A stretch of 64,000 nt of DNA from CAIWHR01 sp963809965 (GCA_963809965.1 CAWELU010000011.1:1-64000); one strand, 5' to 3'; positions 29,531-39,414 are shown, numbered from the stretch's first letter. The notes: a model not told the origin generated them from the letters alone. Made by a program: numbers and translations.

Positions 29531-30181
29531 CTAGGGCTTCGGCAACTCGACCGTCGCAAGGTCGCGGGCGAGATCGGCGAGTATCGTCGCCAGCGCGCTG
29601 TTCCACGCGCGAGCCAGTGCGTCGGCGGTGGGTTCGGCCACCGGCACGCGCTGTCGATACTCGCGCGACCAGATCACGCGGGGCACCAATGCGTTCGCCG
29701 GCGAAAGGTAGAAGGTGATGGCCAGCATGGCCACGGGCTTCGCCGGATCGCGGTCGTCACCATAGAGATCGGTGGCAAATCCGTCGAGCACGAAATCTCC
29801 GTCGTCGGCCGCGCCTGGCGGAATCACCCGTTGGAACACGCCGGCCGACGTGAGCGCCTTCGCGGTGGACTCGGACAGCAGGGCCGCGGGCGCCACGAAG
29901 AACTCGCTGTAGAAGTCCGCCTCGAACTTGAGCTCGTCGAGCCGGTACACGAAGGCCTTGCCGCGGTAGGGCGCACCGACGTTGATCATGCCGACGCGCA
30001 ACGCCACGGGCCGGGGCGAAGCGGCGGCCGCCGGCAGCGCCGGTTCGAGCAGATACGTGCGCTTCGCCGGCGACGGACGGGAAATCGAGCACCCGGCGAG
30101 CGCAACCACGGCTGCCGCGAACGCGGTGACGGCGAGCGCGCGCGCAACGCGTGGCAGCAACGAACGGGACGACGGCTTCAT
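29531..30181 (-). CDS. ABC-type transport auxiliary lipoprotein (PqiC/DUF330-like)
   Basis: 216 residues with lipobox 'VALAGC' (Cys at about 31), then 'TYLLEPALP' and 'PYRGKAFVYRLDELKFEADF', characteristic of ABC_trans_aux proteins (PF03886). It is probably an outer-membrane lipoprotein that receives or braces the MCE protein, as PqiC does for PqiB. Its ATG overlaps the stop of the MCE gene by 4 bp, and it is the last gene of the MCE operon. Confidence 0.87.
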   Translation of the reverse strand: MKPSSRSLLPRVARALAVTAFAAAVVALAGCSISRPSPAKRTYLLEPALPAAAASPRPVALRVGMINVGAPYRGKAFVYRLDELKFEADFYSEFFVAPAALLSESTAKALTSAGVFQRVIPPGAADDGDFVLDGFATDLYGDDRDPAKPVAMLAITFYLSPANALVPRVIWSREYRQRVPVAEPTADALARAWNSALATILADLARDLATVELPKP

Positions 30182-31240
30182 CGGACTCGCTCCGGCGGTT
30201 TCGGCGGCGCGCCGAAGATCACGTTGGCCGGATAGCGCTTCGTGTCTTCGGTCAGCTCGCGCAGGTTGTCGGTGATCTGGCGCAGGTTCTCGACGGTGAC
30301 CGTGAGGTCCGCCTCGCCGCCGCCGAGGATCCGTTCGAGTCGGCCGAGCGTGCGCGTCAGCTGCGCGACGGTCTTCGGCAGATTCGGGTCGTCGACCAGC
30401 GTCTTGACGCGCGCCAGGGCTGCGGCGGCATCGTCGGGCAGCTTCTGCAAGGCGGGATTGGACAGCGTCTTCTTCAGTTCGGCATTCGAGCTGCGCAACT
30501 CGGCAGATCAGCGCCACGGTCTCCTCCGAAAGTTTCTTGCTGTCGACGCTGTCGAGGGTCGCCTCGACCTTCGCGAGCACGCGTTCGGTGCGCTGCGACA
30601 GCGCCTTCGTGTCGATCCCTTCGATCCGGTTGTTGGTCGTGACCAGCAGCGTATTGAGGTTGGCGAGCGTCTTTTCGAGGTCGAGCTTGCGCAGCCGGTC
30701 CATGATCTCGGACGCGGCGTTGACGATCTCGGTCACCGTGGACGGTGCGCTCGGGATGTTAACGTTGTCGGGCACCCAATCGATCGGCAGAATGGGCGGC
30801 GGCGGTTCGACGTATTCCATCTCGAGATAACTCGTCCCCGTGATGCCCTGCGGCGCGAGGCGTATGCGCAGCCCCTTCTCGATCTCGTGCTCCGCAGTCT
30901 CGCGATCGATCAGTTCGCCCGCCGCCGCGCGGCCACCGAGCAGCTTCGGCTGGATCTGCGCCTCGACCAGCACATAACGCAGCCGTTGCGCCATCGGCCG
31001 GTCCAGCTGGTACTGGTTGTAGGTGAACCCGATCCGCGTCACCTCGCCGATCGCGACACCGCGGTACCTGAGCTTGGAGCCGATATCGAGCCCCTGCACC
31101 GACTCGTTGAAATACGTTTCGATCGTGAGCTTCGGCTGGAACCAGCGACCCGAGCCGATCACGACCAGCAGCAGGACACCCGAGACGACCGCCCCGATGA
31201 CGAAGAGGCCGAGTTTGAAGTAGTTGGCTTTCAGGCTCAT
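30178..31240 (-). CDS. MCE (MlaD-family) lipid-binding protein (frameshifted)
   Basis: An N-terminal membrane anchor ('YFKLGLFVIGAVVSGVLLLV') is followed by one MCE domain (about residues 40-150; 'GLDIGSKLRYRGVAIGEVTR', 'GITGTSYLEMEY'). A long helical tail follows ('MDRLRKLDLEKTLANLNTLL'). Near 30501 the frame changes to 'MRSSNAELKKTLSNPALQKL' and continues to 30178; removing one base joins them. MCE proteins form rings or tubes that shuttle lipid between the membranes. The helical C-terminus is longer than in E. coli MlaD. Confidence 0.86.
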
Positions 31241-31324
31241 GGTGGGCTTACTGGAGCACCCTTGGCGTTGCGTGCCGTCCCTCCAGGAGGGAGCAATTCG
31301 CGTCCTGGGGCGGCCCGGCGACGC

Positions 31325-32091
31325 TCATGCCGCGACGGCCTCGGCTTCACGCCGGAAGAATGCCCGGACGCGGGGATCGTCGACTTTCGTCGCGAAGGCG
31401 GCGCGGGTCGCCCTCGGCGATGATACCCTTGGCGGCGCGATCGAGGAGGATCACGCGGTCGGTGGCCACGAAAATGCTGCCGAGATCGTGCGTCACGATC
31501 ACGAAGGTCACGCCCAGATTGTCGGCGAGCCGGCGTATCGTCGCGTCAAGCGATGCCGCCGTGATCGGGTCGAGCCCGGACGAAGGCTCGTCCAGGAACA
31601 GAATGGACGGGATCCAGCGCCATCGCGCGTGCAATGCCCGCGCGCTTCTGCATCCCGCCCGACAGCTCGGCCGGGAGGTGGCCGGTGAACGCCTCGAGTC
31701 CGACCAACTCGAGCTTCATTCGCGCGATGAGGTCGATCGCGGCGTCCGGTAGATCCGTGTATTCCTCGAGCGGGAGACAGACGTTCTCCAGCAGCGTCAT
31801 CGACCCGAACAGCGCGCCGGACTGGTACATCACGCCGAACCGACGCTGGATCTTCTCCAGCGCCTCGCCCTCCGCCGTCACGATGTCGTCGCCGCCGATC
31901 AGGACCTGTCCCGAAACCGGCGGGATCAGACCGATCATGTGCTTCATCAGCGTGCTCTTGCCGCATCCCGACCCGCCCAGGATGCCGAACACCTCGCCAT
32001 GGCGCACGTCGAAATTGACGTGCTCCTGGATGGCGACGCCCTCGTATCCGGCGCTCACGTCCACGACGCGGATGATCGGCTCGGCGTCCAT
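31325..32091 (-). CDS. MlaF-like ABC transporter ATPase (two frameshifts)
   Basis: Walker A 'GGSGCGKSTLMKH', Q-loop 'VMYQSGALFGSM', signature 'LSGGMQKRAGIARAMALDP', Walker B 'ILFLDEPSSGLDP' and the H-loop 'VTHDL' are all present. The frame breaks at GGG 31609-31611 (between signature and Walker B) and near 31382 (C-terminus). With both repaired the protein ends '...RVRAFFRREAEAVAA' at 31325. 'GSMTLLENVCLPLEEYTDL' is typical of MlaF/Ttg2A. It drives lipid transport with the adjacent MlaE-like permease, whose stop codon is 2 bp upstream. Confidence 0.87.
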
Positions 32092-32093
32092 CG

Positions 32094-33206
32094 TCAAATG
32101 TTGAGCACGTAGTAGGCGACGGCGAAAAGGCCGTCGACGACGACCAGCAGGATGATGCCGGAAACGACCGCGCTGGTAGCGGAATCGCCGACCGCCGAGG
32201 CCCCGGCCGCCGTCTGCAGACCGCGCAGGCAGCCAATGCCGGCGACCAGCACCGCGAACACGAACGACTTGACGAAGCCGGCGAGGAAATCGGTCATGGT
32301 GACCGCGGTGTCCACCTCCTTCAGGAAGGTCACGTACGGGATCGCGAACGACTGCATCGTCAGCGCACCGCCGATGAGCCCGACGAGATCCGAGAACAGC
32401 ACCAGCAGCGGCGTCATCAGCAGCGCGGCGATGATCCGCGGCGTGACCAGGAAGCGGACCGGATTGAGTCCCATGGTCGTCATCGCGTCGACCTCCTGGT
32501 TGACGCGCATCGTGCCGATCTCGGCGGCGAACGCCGCGCCGGAACGCCCGGCGAGCAGGATCGCCGTCATCAGCGGGCCCAGCTCGCGCAGCATCGACAG
32601 CCCGATCAGGTCGGCGACGAAGATCTCCGCACCGAAGCGCTTCATCGGCACGGCCGACTGGAACGCGAGAATCATTCCGAGCAGGAACGAGATCAGCGCC
32701 ACGATCGGCAGCGCGTCGGCGCCGACGCGCTCGCAGATGCGCCAGACATCGCGCCAGCGCACCGAAGCCGGATGCGTCGCCGCGAAGAAGAGCGCGGACG
32801 TCGTCTCGCCGATGAACTCCACCTGGATCCGGATGTCGCGCCAGACGCCGCTCGCCGCAAAACCGATTTCCTCGATCGCCGGCCGGCGCCGCGGTTCGGG
32901 ATCGAGATCGTGCTCGAGGACCTTGGGATCGAACTGGTTCAGCAGCGCCACGATCGCCGGTTTCAGGTTCGCGACCTCGACCTTGCCCTCGCGCGGTTGA
33001 CGCATCAGCTCGACGAAGAGCGCGGCACCGGCCCCGTCGCAGTAGTCGACCCCGGCCGCGTCGACGAGGAGGGACTTCGTCGGTGCCGACGCGGCCGCGT
33101 TGCGGACCTGGTCCCACAAGGACGGGAGCGTGGTCGCGTCGAGCCGGCCCGTCAGCGCGAGCACGCGCCGGCCGTCGGGAGTGTCGGTGATCGCCAGCGC
33201 CGCCAT
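32094..33206 (-). CDS. MlaE-like permease with N-terminal STAS domain
   Basis: 370 residues. Residues 1-105 form a STAS-like domain ('SLLVDAAGVDYCDGAGAALF'). Residues 120-370 are the MlaE permease with 'MILAFQSAVPMKRFGAEIFV', 'LGPLMTAILLAGRSGAAFAA' and 'EIGTMRVNQEVDAMTTMGLN', the MlaE signatures. In E. coli the STAS protein (MlaB) is separate; here it is fused to the permease, an arrangement known in other proteobacteria. It is the membrane core of the MCE transporter and is intact. Confidence 0.92.
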   Translation of the reverse strand: MAALAITDTPDGRRVLALTGRLDATTLPSLWDQVRNAAASAPTKSLLVDAAGVDYCDGAGAALFVELMRQPREGKVEVANLKPAIVALLNQFDPKVLEHDLDPEPRRRPAIEEIGFAASGVWRDIRIQVEFIGETTSALFFAATHPASVRWRDVWRICERVGADALPIVALISFLLGMILAFQSAVPMKRFGAEIFVADLIGLSMLRELGPLMTAILLAGRSGAAFAAEIGTMRVNQEVDAMTTMGLNPVRFLVTPRIIAALLMTPLLVLFSDLVGLIGGALTMQSFAIPYVTFLKEVDTAVTMTDFLAGFVKSFVFAVLVAGIGCLRGLQTAAGASAVGDSATSAVVSGIILLVVVDGLFAVAYYVLNI

Positions 33207-33238
33207 CGTGGGAAATCCGGGTCGCCGTGCAACGACGG

Positions 33239-33691
33239 CTATTCGACGAGCTCGAGGCTCGTGCCGGCGACGCGCACGCGGTCGCCCTCGCGGACGAATG
33301 GCTCGTAGGCGACGGTGACGACGCGCGTCTGGCCATTGTCGAGCTTGACCGTGACCTCCCAGCGCGGCTGCTCGTACGAGTTCGGCGACTTGCGGTATGT
33401 GGCGCCGCCTCCGGCACCGAGGATCACCATTCCCTGGTTGGAGAAGCCGGGACCGATCTGGAACGACGTCGTCACCTGTCCCGACGCCTGGCCGGGGGCG
33501 ACGCCGACGCCCATGCCGAGCGGCGTCCAGGATTGCTGGACCGTGGTCTGGCGGATCGATTCGATCCGGCCGCAGGGATAGCTGGTGCAATCCGGAGCGC
33601 CGGGTCCGGATTGAGCGTACGCGAGGCCCGGCGCGACGACGAATCCCGCCAATGCGGCGAGCGTCAGGCAGGCGGCGGGCCAGCGGGACAT
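33239..33691 (-). CDS. SlyB-like exported protein
   Basis: 150 residues with a signal peptide ending 'GLAYA'. There is a glycine-rich middle ('GMVILGAGGGATYRK') and a C-terminal beta domain 'WEVTVKLDNGQTRVVTVAYE' with 'VREGDRVRVAG', like the end of SlyB/PcP outer-membrane lipoproteins. The usual SlyB glycine-zipper helix is not evident and there is no lipobox. It lies 4 bp from the solute-binding-protein gene and 32 bp from MlaE, so it probably belongs to the same operon. Confidence 0.6.
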   Translation of the reverse strand: MSRWPAACLTLAALAGFVVAPGLAYAQSGPGAPDCTSYPCGRIESIRQTTVQQSWTPLGMGVGVAPGQASGQVTTSFQIGPGFSNQGMVILGAGGGATYRKSPNSYEQPRWEVTVKLDNGQTRVVTVAYEPFVREGDRVRVAGTSLELVE

Positions 33692-33695
33692 CGGG

Positions 33696-34571
33696 TCACT
33701 CGGGGAGCGCGTTGAGGTAGAACATGGCGTGCAGCAGCGGTCCGGGCTGGCCCAATGCGCCCAGCCAGCGTTGAAAGATTCCGTCGATGTCGCCGGTGCG
33801 ATAGAGATTCGCGAGCGCGCGGTTCACGGCCAGCCGGAAATCGGGATCGTCGCGGGGCAGCACGAGCGCGTACGGCTCGTACGAAAAGTCACCGGCGACG
33901 AAGGTCAGGGCACGCGGGTTGGGCGCGCGCAGCCTGAGGTCGGCGAGCACGACACGGTCCGAGGCGTAACCGTCGACCTTCGCTTGCGTCAGCAACGCGA
34001 TGCCTTCCGCGCGGCTCTTGACGGGCACCAGCACCGCGGGCGCACCGAGCGCATTGAGCCCGTCGACCAGCGCCTGCTCGGTCGTCGTCCCGCCGATCAC
34101 CGCAATCTTCCTGCCCTTGAGATCCGCAAGGCGTGCGAGCTTCGATTTCGCGCGCACCAGGACGCCACCGCCGTCCACGAAGATCGGCAGGCTGAAATCG
34201 ACCAGCTCCATCCGCGACAGCGTGATCGTCGTTGTGCCGCAGACGGCGTCGACCTTGCCGCTCGTCACCGCGTCGAGGCGCGTCGATGCGTCGACCGGCA
34301 GCCACTCGATCTTGAGCGCCGCGAGCCCGAGCGCCTTTTGCACCGAAGTCGCGACGCGCACGCAAAGCTCGACGCTGTAGCCCCGAACACGGCCCTCGCG
34401 GTCCCGGTACGAGAACGGCGGCGCGCCTTCGCGATAGCCGAACGTGATGGCGCCCGTCTGCCGGATGCGATCGAGTGTCGTCGACGCGGCCTGGGCCGGT
34501 GTCGGGACGAGCATGGCGCACGCGACGCCGAGCGCGACCACCGCGGCGGAAAACAGTCTGAGACTCGGCAT
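33696..34571 (-). CDS. Periplasmic amino-acid-binding protein (SBP family 3)
   Basis: About 291 residues from Met 34571, with signal peptide 'MPSLRLFSAAVVALGVACAM'. The family-3 features are clear: 'ITFGYREGAPPFSYRDREGR', 'DAVCGTTTITLSRMELVDFS' and 'LADLKGRKIAVIGGTTTEQA'. The ligand is probably a polar amino acid such as Glu/Asp, by similarity to GltI-type proteins. No permease or ATPase gene for an amino-acid importer is present. It is instead the first gene before the MCE operon and is divergent from a paralogue at 34.7 kb. Confidence 0.85.
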   Translation of the reverse strand: MPSLRLFSAAVVALGVACAMLVPTPAQAASTTLDRIRQTGAITFGYREGAPPFSYRDREGRVRGYSVELCVRVATSVQKALGLAALKIEWLPVDASTRLDAVTSGKVDAVCGTTTITLSRMELVDFSLPIFVDGGGVLVRAKSKLARLADLKGRKIAVIGGTTTEQALVDGLNALGAPAVLVPVKSRAEGIALLTQAKVDGYASDRVVLADLRLRAPNPRALTFVAGDFSYEPYALVLPRDDPDFRLAVNRALANLYRTGDIDGIFQRWLGALGQPGPLLHAMFYLNALPE

Positions 34572-34724
34572 AGCTTTACGGGGGTCCGGAGGCGGGGCCG
34601 AGTGTAGCACGCACCTTTCGTCCGTCGCCCTTCCCGGCGATGTTCGGTCGGCGCGCCGCGGGGTAGAATCGCGCCCGACGCGGCACCGTCGGTGCCGGCT
34701 CCAGAAATCGCAGAGGTGAACCCC

Positions 34725-35635
34725 GTGAAACGCGCATCGTCACTGCTCCTCATCACCCTGGCAACGGCCGTGGTCGGACTCTGCCGGATCGGCCGCTGCC
34801 CAGACGCCCGCCCCCAAGGCTGCGGCCCACTCCGCCAGCGCCGCCCGCGATACGCTGGCCAGGATCAAGGAGTCGAAAGCGATCACCGTGGCATTCTCCG
34901 GTGATTCGCTTCCGTTCTCCTTCGTCGGGGACAAGCAACAGCCGGCAGGCTATTCGATCGATCTGTGCAAGCACGTCATTGCGCAGATCGGGCGCGCCGT
35001 CGGCGTGCCCGACCTCAAGGTGAACTGGCTCGTGGGCACCGTTGCGGAGCGGATTGCGATGGTGGCTTCGGGCAAGGCAGACCTCGACTGCGCGAACACG
35101 ACCGCGACGCAGACGCGGATGCGCGAGGTCGATTTCTCGTCGCTGATCTTTCTCGATGGCGGCGGACTGATCGTCAAGGCGGGGCCGTCGATCCAGAAAT
35201 TCGGCGACCTGGCGGGCAAGAACATCGGCGTCATCGCCGGCACCACCACCGAGGCGCGCCTCGAAGGAATGCTGAAGCAGCGCCTGGTCAACGCGAAAGT
35301 GACCAAGGTCAAGGACGGCAACGAAGGGATGGCGATGCTGGAATCGGGCTCGCTCGACGCATTCGCGAGCGACAAGGTCAAGCTTGTCGGCCTCGCCGCG
35401 CAGGCCAAGGATCCCAAGGCGCTTGCGCTGCTGCCCGACGACATCTCGATCGAGCCGCTCGCGTTCGCGCTGCCGCGCGGGGACTCCGCGTTCCGCCTCG
35501 AGGTCAATAGCGCACTCACCCAGGTGTACATCAGCCCGGAGATCGAGACGATCTTCAATCAGTGGCTCGGCCCGCATCGGACGACCCTCCGGATTGCTGT
35601 CGGCCATGTACGTGCTGAACGTGATTCCAAAGTAG
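34725..35635 (+). CDS. Periplasmic amino-acid-binding protein, GltI-like (two frameshifts)
   Basis: GTG 34725, with a nearby purine-rich site, starts the signal 'KRASSLLLITLATAVVGL'. A frame change near 34780-34790 leads to 'AAAQTPAPKAAAHSASAARD' and the body: 'DSLPFSFVGDKQQPAGYSID', 'GKADLDCANTTATQTRMREV' and 'GKNIGVIAGTTTEARLEGML'. A second change near 35575 gives the proper end '...GLLSAMYVLNVIPK' at 35635. The last residues resemble those of the divergent paralogue ('HAMFYLNALPE'). It is probably a glutamate/aspartate-type binding protein without a local transporter. Confidence 0.82.
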
Positions 35636-35798
35636 GGCGCGCGATCCGCAAGGGCATTCGGCGGGCTGCGGGGCCGGGCGAGCGGACAGCCGCGCCGGAC
35701 GATCCGACCGAGGTATAATTGTGAGTTGTGTCGGCCGGATCGTTGCCGCCCATCGATTACGTTCTTTCATTCGCGCGCATCGCGCCAAGGAGTGCTCC

Positions 35799-36479
35799 AT
35801 GCTGAAGAAATTGCTACGCTTTGCCGGAATCGCCGCGTTCGCCGCGGCTTCATCGGCGGTTGTTTCACCCGCCGCCTTCGCCCAGGCCGAACAGCAACAG
35901 CTCGTCACTGCCGCCGAGACGGCAATGACGAATTTCCTGCGGGATCCTGAAATGAAATGGCTGCAGCAGAACCTCCATCGCGCCAAGGCCGTGCTGATCG
36001 CGCCGGAGATCGCCAAGGCCGGCTTCATCATCGGTGGCTCGGGCGGACGCGGAGTGCTCGTCGCCAAGGACGCCAAGAGCGGGAAGTGGGTCGGCCCCGC
36101 GTTCTATACCCTCGCTACCGCCAGCGTCGGCTTCCAGGCCGGTATTTCGGTGTCCGAGATGGTCACGCTGGTCATGACCGAAAAAGGCCTGAATTCGCTG
36201 ATGGCGAGCTCGCTCAAGATGGGTGCTGATGCCAGCATCGCCGCGGGACCCGTCGGTGCCGGCGCGAAGAGCGACATCGTCGCGGACCTGATCGCCTTCA
36301 GCCGCTCCAAGGGCGTTTACGGCGGCGTGAACCTCGACGGCACCGTCGTCTCGAGCAACACCGAATGGGACAGCGCGTATTACGGCAAGAAGGTGCTGCC
36401 GCCCGACATCCTCGTCCGCATGAACGTCTCGAACAAGGGTGCGGACAAGCTGCTGGGAATCGTCGCCGGCGCGAAGTAA
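35799..36479 (+). CDS. SYLF (Ysc84) domain exported protein
   Basis: 226 residues from ATG 35799, which has 'CCAAGGAG' at good spacing. The signal peptide ends 'AAFAQA'. The SYLF features are intact: 'AKAVLIAPEIAKAGFIIGGS', 'GRGVLVAKD', 'GWVGPAFYTLA'-type spacing and the acidic/Tyr-rich end 'SNTEWDSAYYGKKVLPPDIL'. It is probably a periplasmic lipid-binding protein, followed by a strong terminator as a single-gene unit. It is a longer and more typical member than the one at 16.2 kb. Confidence 0.86.
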   Translation: MLKKLLRFAGIAAFAAASSAVVSPAAFAQAEQQQLVTAAETAMTNFLRDPEMKWLQQNLHRAKAVLIAPEIAKAGFIIGGSGGRGVLVAKDAKSGKWVGPAFYTLATASVGFQAGISVSEMVTLVMTEKGLNSLMASSLKMGADASIAAGPVGAGAKSDIVADLIAFSRSKGVYGGVNLDGTVVSSNTEWDSAYYGKKVLPPDILVRMNVSNKGADKLLGIVAGAK

Positions 36480-36510
36480 CCCCGCAACTCGGCTGTAACG
36501 CAGCAAGATC

Positions 36511-36540
36511 GAGGGCCCCGCGCGGGGCCCTCGTCCTTTT
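36511..36540 (+). terminator. Intrinsic terminator after SYLF gene
   Basis: GAGGGCCCC, a short CGCG centre and GGGGCCCTC form a GC-rich stem, followed by a T-rich stretch ending in TTTT. It lies 32 bp after the SYLF stop. It may also limit read-through towards the convergent EamA gene. Confidence 0.85.
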
Positions 36541-36607
36541 CGGCTGATGGTCGTGGCTGTCGGAGCGCCAGGCAAGGTTCCCGACAACAGCGTGCATTCC
36601 TGCTGTG

Positions 36608-37474
36608 CTAGCGCTTCGACGCGGGCCGCAGTACCGCGGCAGTGCCGCCGACGATCAGCGCACAGCCGGCGAGCATCGCCGGTGTTATGACCTCGTCGAG
36701 CAGCAGCGCACCCCACAGCATTCCGAACGCAGGCATGAGCAGCGTCACGGTCATCGCGCGGGTCGGTCCGACGTCGACGATCAGGCGGTAATACAGCAGA
36801 TAGGCGATCGCGCTGCACAGTAATGCGAGTCCCAGGACATTGCCGATGATCATTGTCGTGACCTCGCCGCGTGCCGGCGCGAGCGGCACGAACGGCAGCA
36901 GCACCAGCCCGGCGAAGACCTGGCTCCAGGCAGCAACCGCAAGCGGCTTGGCGCCCTGGGCATGCCTCTTCATGTACACCCCCGCCGCCGCGTAGCACAG
37001 GGCAGCGGCGAGACACGCTGCCACAGCGGCGCCGAAGCCCAAGTCCGGTTCGACGGGCCCCGCCTTGCTCACCAGTGCAACGCCGAGCGCGCCCGCGAGG
37101 AGCCCCGCCAGCTTTGTCGCGGTCAGTCGTTCGCCCAAGTACCGCACGGCCAGCAAGACGCCGAACAATGGCGTCGCGCAGTTGAGAATCACCGAATACG
37201 ACGCCGGAATGTACAGTGCAGCGAATGCGAACAGGACGAAAGGTAGCGCGGAGTTGACGATGCCGATCACCAGGAACTCGCGCCAGTAACGGCGCAGCTG
37301 CATGTCGAAGCCGGTCGCATGGCAATACAGGACCAACGAGATGCCGGCGATCAGCACGCGGGTCGTCGCGGTGAGCACCGGGCCCAGCACCGGAGCTAGG
37401 ACGCGAATGAAGATGAAAGAAGCGCCCCAGATTCCCGCAAGCGCGAGGAGCCGCGCGACGTCCTGGGTACGCAA
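36608..37474 (-). CDS. EamA/DMT-family transporter
   Basis: 288 residues with ten predicted helices in two EamA repeats: 'IWGASFIFIRVLAPVLGPVL' in the first, and 'SAIAYLLYYRLIVDVGPTRA' with 'TLLMPAFGMLWGALLLDE' in the second. Members export amino acids or metabolites; the substrate is not predictable. It begins 4 bp after the ada stop and is probably co-transcribed with it. Confidence 0.87.
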   Translation of the reverse strand: MRTQDVARLLALAGIWGASFIFIRVLAPVLGPVLTATTRVLIAGISLVLYCHATGFDMQLRRYWREFLVIGIVNSALPFVLFAFAALYIPASYSVILNCATPLFGVLLAVRYLGERLTATKLAGLLAGALGVALVSKAGPVEPDLGFGAAVAACLAAALCYAAAGVYMKRHAQGAKPLAVAAWSQVFAGLVLLPFVPLAPARGEVTTMIIGNVLGLALLCSAIAYLLYYRLIVDVGPTRAMTVTLLMPAFGMLWGALLLDEVITPAMLAGCALIVGGTAAVLRPASKR

Positions 37475-37477
37475 GCG

Positions 37478-38609
37478 TCAGCGTCCGCGCGCGGATGCCG
37501 CGCGCAACGACCCCGACGGATCGGCATCGCCCGACCGCACGTGCTTCACGGTCGAGCAGCGCCGCCTTGCGCGTCACGCCCCAACGATAGCCCGCGAGCG
37601 CGCCCCCCTTCGCGACGACGCGATGACACGGAATCGCGAGCGCGGCCGGATTGGTCGCGATGGCGCGTGCGACTGCACGAACCGCGCTGGGCGCCCCGAT
37701 CGCCGCCGCAACTTCGCCGTACGTTGTGCGTGCGCCCGGAGCGATGCTCCGAAGCTCCTGCCACACGCGGTGCTGGAAGGCGGTGCCGCGGACGTCGAGC
37801 GGGAGCGCAAGGCCTCCCGCCGGATGGTCGAGATAGGCGAGCACGTTCGCGACGTGGGCCGCAAGATCCGCATCGGTGTCCACTCTCCGCGCGGCCGCGA
37901 ATCGCGCTCGCAGATCGCGTTCCAGTGTCGCGCGCGAATCGCCGAGCTCGACGGCGCAGACACCGCGCTCGGTTGCGGCAACGAGAAGCCAGCCCAGCTG
38001 TGTTCGCGCCATTGCATAGCGGATTGCCTGCGCGTCGCCACGACGGCGAAAGGCGCCGGGGGCCATCCCGAGCGCCTCGCCCTTGCGCTCGTAGACGCGC
38101 GACGGCGAAGTGAAGCCGGCGTCCGCGATCGCGGACGTGACGTTGCTGCCCGTCGCGAGCCCGTCACGGAGCGCACGAAACCGGTGTGCCTCGGCGTACG
38201 CCCGCGGCGTGATTCCGACCATGCGCTTGAACGCCCGGTGGAAATGCGCGGGACTGTATCCCGCGGCGCGCGCGAGCTCGTCGAGGCGCGGCGTCCCGCG
38301 GTCCATCGCGTCGCCAAGGCGGCGACAGGCATCGGCCACCGCCGCGGCGAGTGGACCTTCGTTGCGAGCACGACGCGGGTGGCAACGCCGACAGGCGCGA
38401 AATCCCGCTTGTTCGGCTTCATCGCACGTCGCGAAAAAGCGGACGTTGGCGCGCTTGGCGCGGCGCGACGGACATGATGGCCGGCAATAGACGCCGGTGG
38501 TGCGCACGGCAAATACAAACGCGCCGTCGGCTGCCGCGGCGCGCTCGCCCACCGCGCGCCAGCGTGCGTCAGCCGTCCGGTATCGCGCAGTCGCTTTGGC
38601 AGTCGTCAT
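37478..38609 (-). CDS. ada: Ada bifunctional DNA-repair methyltransferase and activator
   Basis: About 370 residues. The N-terminal Ada zinc domain has 'TTGVYCRPSCPSRRAKRANV' and 'GFRACRRCHP', the Cys residues that take methyl groups from phosphotriesters. An AraC-type HTH follows ('LDELARAAGYSPAHFHRAFK'), then the MGMT domain with active-site 'PCHRVV' and 'GYRWGVTRKAALL'. Ada removes O6-methylguanine and activates its own regulon once methylated. The frame appears to change near 37555: without repair it stays open through the whole next gene; with it, it stops at 37478. Start Met 38609 ('MTTAKATARYRT') is preferred to 38645. Confidence 0.88.
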
Positions 38610-38700
38610 GGCCGGACTGTAATGGCCTTCTGACCCATGCCGCAATCCGGTTCTTGCGGTCGAATTCTTCGGAGCGCGCTCGACCGGATGCTGGCCGAGC

Positions 38701-39414
38701 CTAAAGCGCCGGCGGCTTGCGGTTTGCCTCGCCGTGATCGACCTTGCGACGCGACCAGCGCTCCAGCAGCTCCGCAGCGCGGCGCTGTCCGCCCAACCCG
38801 AATGCGAGCGCGAAGGCGAGCGCCAATCCGAGGGCGGCCGCGCCGATGAGAATCAGGAACGTCTGCCGGATGATGTCGCCGAGCCCGAGTTGGTCGAGGG
38901 CGATGAGGACGACGAAGACGAGGATCGCGTAGAACGCAAGGCGGCCGAGCACGGCCGCGTCGCCGATGCCGACGTTGCGGCAATAGGTCGTCACCGCGAT
39001 GCCGATGAAGCGGGCGAAGTATGCGCCGAAGGCGATGATCAGCACCGCCACCATCACTCTCGGCACGAAGAGGATGATCTGGCCGAGAAGGTCGGTAACG
39101 TTCGCAAGGCCCATGCTGTTGAACGCGATCATCAGCGCCGCAAGGATCACGAGCCAGTAGGCCAGCAACCCTAGGATGCCAGTGGCGTCGAGCTCGCCGC
39201 CGCCCTGCTGCAGGAACTTGTCGACGCCCGCGCGCTCGGTGACGACGTTGAAGTTGATCGCGCGCAGCATCTTCACGATCGCGAAGCGTACGGCCTTCGC
39301 AAGCAGCCACCCGGCGATCAGGATGGCCAGCGCGAGCAGCACGCGGGGCAGGAATTCGCCGATCTGGTGCAGCGACGTGCGAATCGGCTCGATCAGCATT
39401 TCCATGGTTTCCAT
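38701..39414 (-). CDS. Conserved TM-helix (channel-like) membrane protein
   Basis: 237 residues. 'LPRVLLALAILIAGWLLAKA' and 'VPRVMVAVLIIAFGAYFARF' are two copies of the 'conserved TM helix' motif (PF05552) found next to mechanosensitive channel domains, with two more helices between and after. There is no MscS beta domain. Related proteins are annotated as small-conductance channel homologues; activity is unproven. It is the last gene of the alpha-glucan operon, 67 bp beyond TreS. Confidence 0.8.
   Translation of the reverse strand: METMEMLIEPIRTSLHQIGEFLPRVLLALAILIAGWLLAKAVRFAIVKMLRAINFNVVTERAGVDKFLQQGGGELDATGILGLLAYWLVILAALMIAFNSMGLANVTDLLGQIILFVPRVMVAVLIIAFGAYFARFIGIAVTTYCRNVGIGDAAVLGRLAFYAILVFVVLIALDQLGLGDIIRQTFLILIGAAALGLALAFALAFGLGGQRRAAELLERWSRRKVDHGEANRKPPAL

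Noticed and set aside
35865..38645. 926-codon minus-strand ORF
   Set aside because: Only its first 370 or so codons are Ada. The rest runs antisense or out of frame through EamA and SYLF genes, open because of GC bias and a lost stop near 37478.
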